Shown here piece by piece: positions 4,831 through 9,632 of a stretch of DNA of 9,632 nt. The translations under genes and the position numbers were made by a program. The stretch is from Firmicutes bacterium UBA993 (GTDB lineage Bacteria; Bacillota; Dethiobacteria; DTU022). The notes under the pieces are model-generated. The model saw only the letters and a program-made list of their open reading frames with translations. It made no database searches and was not told the DNA's origin. Within the stretch, counting starts at the first letter, position 1. Each line of letters opens with the position of its first letter. Location: positions 1 through 9,632 of the forward strand of contig DBBD01000001.1 of NCBI GenBank assembly GCA_002292015.1, in the 5' to 3' direction.

Positions 4831-7800
4831 ATGCCGCTTGATCACTCTTTGAAGAAAGTACTGGTTGTTGGTTCCGGGCCGATCATTATCGGCCAGGCTG
4901 CTGAATTCGATTACGCGGGAACCCAGGCCTGCCGCTCTCTCCAGGAAGAAGGTATCAGGGTGATATTGGTTAACAGCAACCCCGCCACCATTATGACGGA
5001 TAGCAATGTGGCAGATGTAGTCTATATGGAACCGCTTACTCCTGAATACATTGAAGCAATCATAGCCCGCGAACGACCAGATGGGGTTTTAGCAACCCTT
5101 GGCGGGCAAGTGGGTTTAAATATGGCTTTGGAGCTGTCCGAAAGGGGAATTTTAGAAAGGTTTGGGGTTCGGCTTTTGGGGACTTCTTTGGAAGCAATAC
5201 GTAGAGCGGAAGACCGGGAATTATTCAGAAGAACTATGCAGGAAATCGGCGAGCCTATCCCCCGGAGTGCAGTGGTTTTTTCGGTTAAGGAAGCATGCGA
5301 ATTTACGGCGGAAAGCGGGTATCCTGTCATTATCCGACCTGCTTTTACCCTGGGAGGAACCGGAGGGGGGATTGCCTTAAACAAAAAACAACTGTCGTCC
5401 ATCGTCGACAAAGGTCTAAAAAGCAGCATCATAGACCAGTGCCTGATTGAACAGAGCGTGGCGGGTTGGAAAGAGATTGAATTTGAAGTGATGCGGGATC
5501 GCTTAGACACCTGCATCTCGATCTGTAGTATGGAAAACATCGACCCGGTGGGCATTCATACTGGAGACAGCATCGTGGTTGCCCCGGCTCAGACTCTGAC
5601 CGATAATGAGTACCAAATGCTGCGGCGAGCTGCCCTGAAAATTATCCGGGCTCTTAAAATTGAGGGCGGGTGCAATGTCCAGTTTGCCATGGATACCAGC
5701 AGCTTCAATTATTATGTAATAGAGGTTAACCCCCGTGTCAGCCGTTCTAGTGCTCTTGCTTCCAAGGCGACGGGTTACCCCATTGCCAGGGTGGCGAGCA
5801 AGATTGCCATCGGTTATGCACTTGATGAAATCCGTAACGAAATAACCGGAAAACCCCATGCTTCTTTTGAGCCAGCCATCGACTACGTGGTAATGAAAAT
5901 ACCACGCTGGCCTTTCGATAAATTCAACCGGGCCCAGCGGACTATCGGTACCCAGATGAAGGCAACAGGAGAAGTTATGGCTATAGATCGGAATTTTGAA
6001 GGGGCACTTTTAAAGGCGGTCCGCTCGCTGGAATTAGGACGAAACAGTCTCCGGGACCCCTCTCTGGCCGCTATTGATAACTCAACCCTTCTCGGCCATT
6101 TGGCCGAACCGAACGATGAGCGTCTCTTTCTACTGGCCGAGGCGATGCGCCGGGGATATTCCCTTATGGTGATCAGCCATTTGACACAAATAGATCCTTT
6201 TTTCCTTCAAAAAGTAAAAAATATTGTAGATATCCAGGAAGAGCTTTGGGCTTATCGGGGAAAATCTCTGGCGGGCATACCCCCCTCTCTGCTGGAAAAG
6301 GCAAAACGATGCGGCTTTCCTGATGAGCTGATTGGCTCTCTGCTAGACCGGCAGGAGAAGGACATCCGTGATTTCCGGAAACAACAGGGCCTTACTCCTG
6401 TCTATAAAATGGTGGATACCTGCGCTGCGGAGTTTGAAGCGGTTACACCTTACTTCTACTCCACCTATGAAGAAGAAAATGAAGCGCTCGGCACCAGCAG
6501 CCGTAAAGTAGTCGTCCTCGGATCCGGTCCAATCCGCATTGGCCAGGGCGTGGAGTTTGACTATTGCTCTGTCCACTCCGTCTGGGCCGTAAAGGAAGAA
6601 GGGATAGAGGCCGTCATTATTAACAATAATCCCGAGACCGTGAGTACTGATTATGACATTTCAGACCGCCTCTATTTTGAACCACTGACCCCGGAAGATG
6701 TTTTAAACATAATCGACCTGGAGAAACCCGATGGTGTGATTGCCCAGTTTGGCGGGCAGACGGCCATCAACCTGGCTGGTCCCCTGGAGAAAGAGGGAAT
6801 AAAGATCATAGGCACCAGTACCACGGATATTGACCGGGCCGAAAGCCGCGATAAATTTGATAAGCTGCTGGAAGAGCTGTCTATTTCCCGACCGGCGGGA
6901 GGAAGCGCTGTTTCTCCGGATGAGGCTCTCGCGATAGCCCTGCGGATCGGTTTTCCCGTGGTGGTCAGGCCCTCTTACGTCTTGGGTGGAAGGGCTATGG
7001 AAATAGTCTATAACCCGGCCCAGCTTAAAGAGTATACCGCAAATGCCGTGAAAGTCTCGCCTGTTTACCCCATCCTGATCGATAAATACATGGAAGGTTT
7101 GGAACTGGAGGTGGATGCAGTTTCCGACGGAGAAGATGTTTTTATCCCGGGGATTTTGGAGCATGTTGAGCGAGCCGGGATTCATTCGGGAGACAGTATC
7201 GCTGTATATCCTGCCAGGCTGACGGAAGAGATCAGGGATAAAGTAGTGGAGTATACTACTATGCTGGCCAGAGCCCTGCAGATAAAAGGGATCATTAACA
7301 TCCAGTTTGTCTGCCGCGAAGGCATACTCTATATTCTGGAAGCTAACCCCCGCTCCAGCCGCACCGTCCCCTTTTTAAGCAAGATCACCGGGATACCCAT
7401 GGTTAAGCTGGCGACCAAAGCAGCCCTGGGTCACCGGTTAATGAGTATGGGCTACAGCAGCGGTTTAGCTGCCAGTAAACCTTTTTACGCCGTAAAGGCA
7501 CCCGTCTTTTCATTCGGAAAACTGATGGAGTTAGAAACCTCTTTAGGTCCGGAAATGAAATCGACAGGCGAAGTTATCGGCATGGGCAAATCACTGCCTG
7601 GAGCCCTATATAAAGCCCTCCTTTCTGCAGGCTTAAGCCTGAGGGCTCAGGGCAACGTGTTGGCCACCATTGCCGACCGGGACAAAGAAAAAGCTCTTTC
7701 CTTGCTTAAAGATTTTTCAAGTCACGGATTCAAACTTTATGCCACCGCAGGAACGGCAAAGTTTTTACAGGAAAAAGGCATGAAGGCTGTAGAAGTGTAC

Positions 7801-8052
7801 AAAATTCGGGAAGGAACCCCGAATATCGTCGATTTGATCCGAGATGGAGAAATCGATCTGGTCATCAACACCCTGACCAGGGGGAAAATTCCTGAGCGGG
7901 ACGGTTTTCAAATCCGGCGGGCGGCTTCTGAATATAATATCCCATGCCTTACATCCCTTGATACGGCACGGTCCCTTTTGGAGGCCATTCCTGAACTTGC
8001 AGAGGATGGAAAATACGTTCTTTCTCTCCAGGAGTACCTGGCCCTTACCTGA
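4831..8052 (+). CDS. carB: Carbamoyl phosphate synthase large subunit
   Basis: CarB makes carbamoyl phosphate from bicarbonate, ammonia and two ATP in the cytoplasm, as a complex with CarA. At 1073 residues it equals the E. coli enzyme in length. The two homologous ATP-grasp halves are intact: GSGPIIIGQAAEFDY (14-28) with metal/ATP ligands E298 and N300 (EVNPRVSRSS), and GSGPIRIGQGVEFDY (564-578) with E837 and N839 (EANPRSSRT). An oligomerisation segment lies between (about 403-553). The C-terminal MGS-like allosteric domain (about 935-1073) keeps TAGT (972-975), EGTPN (994-998) and NTLTRGK (1013-1019), the type of pocket that binds UMP or IMP. AAGGAGG (4818-4824) overlaps the carA stop and lies 6 bases before the ATG, so carA and carB are probably translationally coupled. 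Confidence 0.98.
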   Translation: MPLDHSLKKVLVVGSGPIIIGQAAEFDYAGTQACRSLQEEGIRVILVNSNPATIMTDSNVADVVYMEPLTPEYIEAIIARERPDGVLATLGGQVGLNMALELSERGILERFGVRLLGTSLEAIRRAEDRELFRRTMQEIGEPIPRSAVVFSVKEACEFTAESGYPVIIRPAFTLGGTGGGIALNKKQLSSIVDKGLKSSIIDQCLIEQSVAGWKEIEFEVMRDRLDTCISICSMENIDPVGIHTGDSIVVAPAQTLTDNEYQMLRRAALKIIRALKIEGGCNVQFAMDTSSFNYYVIEVNPRVSRSSALASKATGYPIARVASKIAIGYALDEIRNEITGKPHASFEPAIDYVVMKIPRWPFDKFNRAQRTIGTQMKATGEVMAIDRNFEGALLKAVRSLELGRNSLRDPSLAAIDNSTLLGHLAEPNDERLFLLAEAMRRGYSLMVISHLTQIDPFFLQKVKNIVDIQEELWAYRGKSLAGIPPSLLEKAKRCGFPDELIGSLLDRQEKDIRDFRKQQGLTPVYKMVDTCAAEFEAVTPYFYSTYEEENEALGTSSRKVVVLGSGPIRIGQGVEFDYCSVHSVWAVKEEGIEAVIINNNPETVSTDYDISDRLYFEPLTPEDVLNIIDLEKPDGVIAQFGGQTAINLAGPLEKEGIKIIGTSTTDIDRAESRDKFDKLLEELSISRPAGGSAVSPDEALAIALRIGFPVVVRPSYVLGGRAMEIVYNPAQLKEYTANAVKVSPVYPILIDKYMEGLELEVDAVSDGEDVFIPGILEHVERAGIHSGDSIAVYPARLTEEIRDKVVEYTTMLARALQIKGIINIQFVCREGILYILEANPRSSRTVPFLSKITGIPMVKLATKAALGHRLMSMGYSSGLAASKPFYAVKAPVFSFGKLMELETSLGPEMKSTGEVIGMGKSLPGALYKALLSAGLSLRAQGNVLATIADRDKEKALSLLKDFSSHGFKLYATAGTAKFLQEKGMKAVEVYKIREGTPNIVDLIRDGEIDLVINTLTRGKIPERDGFQIRRAASEYNIPCLTSLDTARSLLEAIPELAEDGKYVLSLQEYLALT

Positions 8053-8124
8053 AGCTAAATTACTATACAATATACATAAGGGTTTTTACTGTGATCAAAT
8101 GTTATGCTCGATTTTCAGTCGCTC
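8053..8124. other. Convergent gap between carB and the sensor kinase gene
   Basis: These 72 AT-rich bases separate two genes that converge. I see a short T-run (AGGGTTTTTAC) but no stable hairpin before it on either strand, so no intrinsic terminator can be called. Confidence 0.5.
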
Positions 8125-9522
8125 TTAAAGGCTTTCCTGCCTGGTAACATGCGTTTTGCCGCTGGGAATTTCCAGGTAAAAGGCAACGCCGTCAGCTTCA
8201 TTTTGCGCCCAGATCCGGCCGGAATAAAGGTGCACCAGGCGCTGGACGATAGACAGGCCAAGTCCGTAATGACCACCCGGGCCCGCGCTGAATTGCTGAA
8301 AGAGCTTCTCCATCACCTTGCTGTCAATCGGCGGGCCGTCATTCCAGAGACGAACCAGGGTGACGGTTTCTCCGGTTTCTTTTTGCTCCGGGCTGATGCT
8401 GACGGCCAGCCGGCCCGCTGCATAACGGATCTGGTTATCAAGAAGGTTTTCGAAAACCACCGTCCACTGCTCAGCCGCCCCCGGGACTACCAGGGACGGC
8501 AAATCGGTTATCCACTGCACCTCGCTACGGCGGCGGCTTAACCGGCTGATAACCGCATGAAGTATTTCGCTTAAATCGGATCTGTCATTTACCGGCTCAT
8601 GGGTAGAAAGATAATCAATTTTAGTCAGGTAGAGCAGATCCTGTATTCTTTTTTCCAGGCGTTCTGATTCTTCATCGATTACTTTGACGGTGCTGGCTAA
8701 ATCGCCCTGGGGGAATATGCCATCCGAAATAGACTGCGCATAACTGCGGATAACCATCACCGGCGTTTTAAGCTCATGTGAAATGTTCTGCAAAAAAGAT
8801 TGCTGTGCTTTATCCTGCTGAATCAGGCGTTTACGCATTTTTTCGATCGAAGCCGCCAGGTTGCCAATTTCGTCATTTCTTTTAACCAGGATCGGCTGAT
8901 GCCAATTACGGTCGGCAATCTGGCGGACATGACTTTCCAGCTGCACCAGGGGTTTCGAAATATAGCGGGCTAAAAGCAGGGCCGGTATCAAACAGATGAG
9001 CAGGATAAAGCCAAGCACTCCTATAAAGCGGTAAAAAAAACTTTTGACAATATCATCACGGTAAAAATCCCATCCGTAAGTAATGATAAAGGCTTCTTCA
9101 GCGCCGGTATCGATACGCCTGATCAGATAAAACAGGTTGGCCGATTCAACCCGGCCGGCATGGGCGGCAAAATTGCCATCGTCAAGATTGTCGGCCCGGC
9201 CGGCAATTTCAGCCATTGCAGCCGAGGGTAACCTTGTAGCTGACAGATAACTGCCGTCACCGTACAGGATAATGTGACTGAGGGTTGTTGAAATCATCGG
9301 GTGGATAACGGGTTCTGCAAAAGGAAGCTCATCAAGGGTTATTTCCCGGTTGTTATACATTTCCAACACAGAAAGCTGAATTCGATCAATGGCCATGTTA
9401 ACACCCGGTTCCAGGAGGTCGCTTAAGGCCCAGGGCACCAGGGAGAACAGCAGCAGCGAAAGAACCATGGTGAAACCGAAAATTAACCAGATTTGAATGG
9501 ATAGTGGCTTATGCTTGATCAT
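8125..9522 (-). CDS. cssS: CssS-like sensor histidine kinase
   Basis: A membrane sensor kinase of 465 residues (from ATG 9522; TTG 9525 would add one). Order: membrane helix 1 (about 11-33), an extracytoplasmic sensor domain (34-165), helix 2 (166-187), HAMP linker (188-240), HisKA domain with the phospho-acceptor His249 in NISHELKTPVMVIRSYAQ, and an ATPase domain with N-box ENLLDNQIRYA (358-368), NDGPPI (394-399) and GLGLSIV (420-426). SDGIFPQGDL, LLYLTKIDYL and NQIRYA closely match my memory of Bacillus subtilis CssS, the secretion and heat stress sensor that drives htrA-type proteases. The YRDD segment before helix 2 also fits. It starts just after the response regulator stop codon, so the two are co-transcribed. 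The CssS assignment is from remembered similarity; another stress cue is possible. Confidence 0.88.
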   Translation of the reverse strand: MIKHKPLSIQIWLIFGFTMVLSLLLFSLVPWALSDLLEPGVNMAIDRIQLSVLEMYNNREITLDELPFAEPVIHPMISTTLSHIILYGDGSYLSATRLPSAAMAEIAGRADNLDDGNFAAHAGRVESANLFYLIRRIDTGAEEAFIITYGWDFYRDDIVKSFFYRFIGVLGFILLICLIPALLLARYISKPLVQLESHVRQIADRNWHQPILVKRNDEIGNLAASIEKMRKRLIQQDKAQQSFLQNISHELKTPVMVIRSYAQSISDGIFPQGDLASTVKVIDEESERLEKRIQDLLYLTKIDYLSTHEPVNDRSDLSEILHAVISRLSRRRSEVQWITDLPSLVVPGAAEQWTVVFENLLDNQIRYAAGRLAVSISPEQKETGETVTLVRLWNDGPPIDSKVMEKLFQQFSAGPGGHYGLGLSIVQRLVHLYSGRIWAQNEADGVAFYLEIPSGKTHVTRQESL

Positions 9523-9527
9523 CAATG

Positions 9528-9632
9528 TTACACCAGCCGATAGCCGTAGCCGTAAATAGTTTCAAGCTCGATTTCCGGCATTTTTTTACGCAGCCGTCTG
9601 ACCAGGTCGTCAACCACCCGGTCACTGCCATA
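9528..9632 (-). CDS. cssR: Response regulator, C-terminal fragment (OmpR/PhoB family, CssR-like)
   Basis: Only the last 34 codons and the TAA stop are inside the window; the rest continues beyond its right edge. The fragment contains SDRVVDDLVRRLRKKM, the DNA-recognition helix of an OmpR/PhoB-type winged-helix domain, and ends in ETIYGYGYRLV, the usual closing hairpin of that family. The recognition-helix region matches my memory of Bacillus CssR almost exactly. Its stop lies 5 bases before the kinase ATG, so it is the cognate partner and is transcribed first. The receiver domain cannot be seen. Confidence 0.88.
   Translation of the reverse strand, partial: YGSDRVVDDLVRRLRKKMPEIELETIYGYGYRLV

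Noticed and set aside
5022..5555. 177-codon minus-strand open frame within carB
   Set aside because: Composition mirrors the carB coding strand and carB is intact in this region; no start signal and no recognisable domain.
6703..7185. 160-codon minus-strand open frame within carB
   Set aside because: Antisense to the second ATP-grasp half of CarB; no ribosome site or family resemblance.
8104..8541. 145-codon plus-strand open frame
   Set aside because: It lies wholly antisense to the ATPase domain of the CssS-like kinase, whose motifs are intact, and has no ribosome site; a shadow frame.

Overview
The window reads as part of a Gram-positive chromosome, most likely a low- to mid-GC Firmicute of the Clostridia (Peptococcaceae/Moorella-like). 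The taxonomic call is inference. It rests on strong purine-rich Shine-Dalgarno sites, GTG/TTG-type starts, a PyrR-type RNA leader in front of carAB, and a two-component pair that closely resembles Bacillus CssR/CssS. Nothing looks like a phage, integron, CRISPR array or RNA gene.

Layout. (1) 43-1014 (+) encodes an unrecognised polytopic membrane protein with a clear internal duplication. (2) 1015-1379 is mostly non-coding and holds a palindromic REP-like hairpin and a weak promoter candidate. (3) 1380-2159 (+) encodes a YhfC-family putative intramembrane metalloprotease. (4) 2254-3441 (+) encodes a major facilitator transporter whose only well-placed start appears to be a CTG codon. (5) 3442-3747 carries a good sigma-A-type promoter and a complete pyrimidine attenuator: PyrR-binding hairpin, alternative antiterminator and terminator. 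(6) carA (3748-4818) and carB (4831-8052) form a tight two-gene operon for carbamoyl phosphate synthetase. (7) On the minus strand, converging on carB, are a CssS-like sensor kinase (8125-9522) and the last 34 codons of its response regulator (9528-9632, cut by the window edge).

How the genes work together. CarA (glutaminase) and CarB (two ATP-grasp halves plus an allosteric domain) make carbamoyl phosphate for pyrimidines and arginine. The leader predicts repression by PyrR when UMP is plentiful, and the C-terminal domain of CarB adds allosteric control, so the operon is tuned to pyrimidine supply. It stands alone here: no other pyr gene lies in the window. The kinase/regulator pair probably senses envelope or secretion stress and has no visible functional link to carAB. 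The three upstream membrane-protein genes look like independent units with long gaps between them.

Most worth a second look: the carAB leader with an in-frame upstream start whose ribosome-binding site lies inside the PyrR hairpin, a Gln-to-Leu change next to the catalytic Cys of CarA, the CTG start of the transporter, and the 123-residue-offset repeat with symmetric histidines in the first protein.
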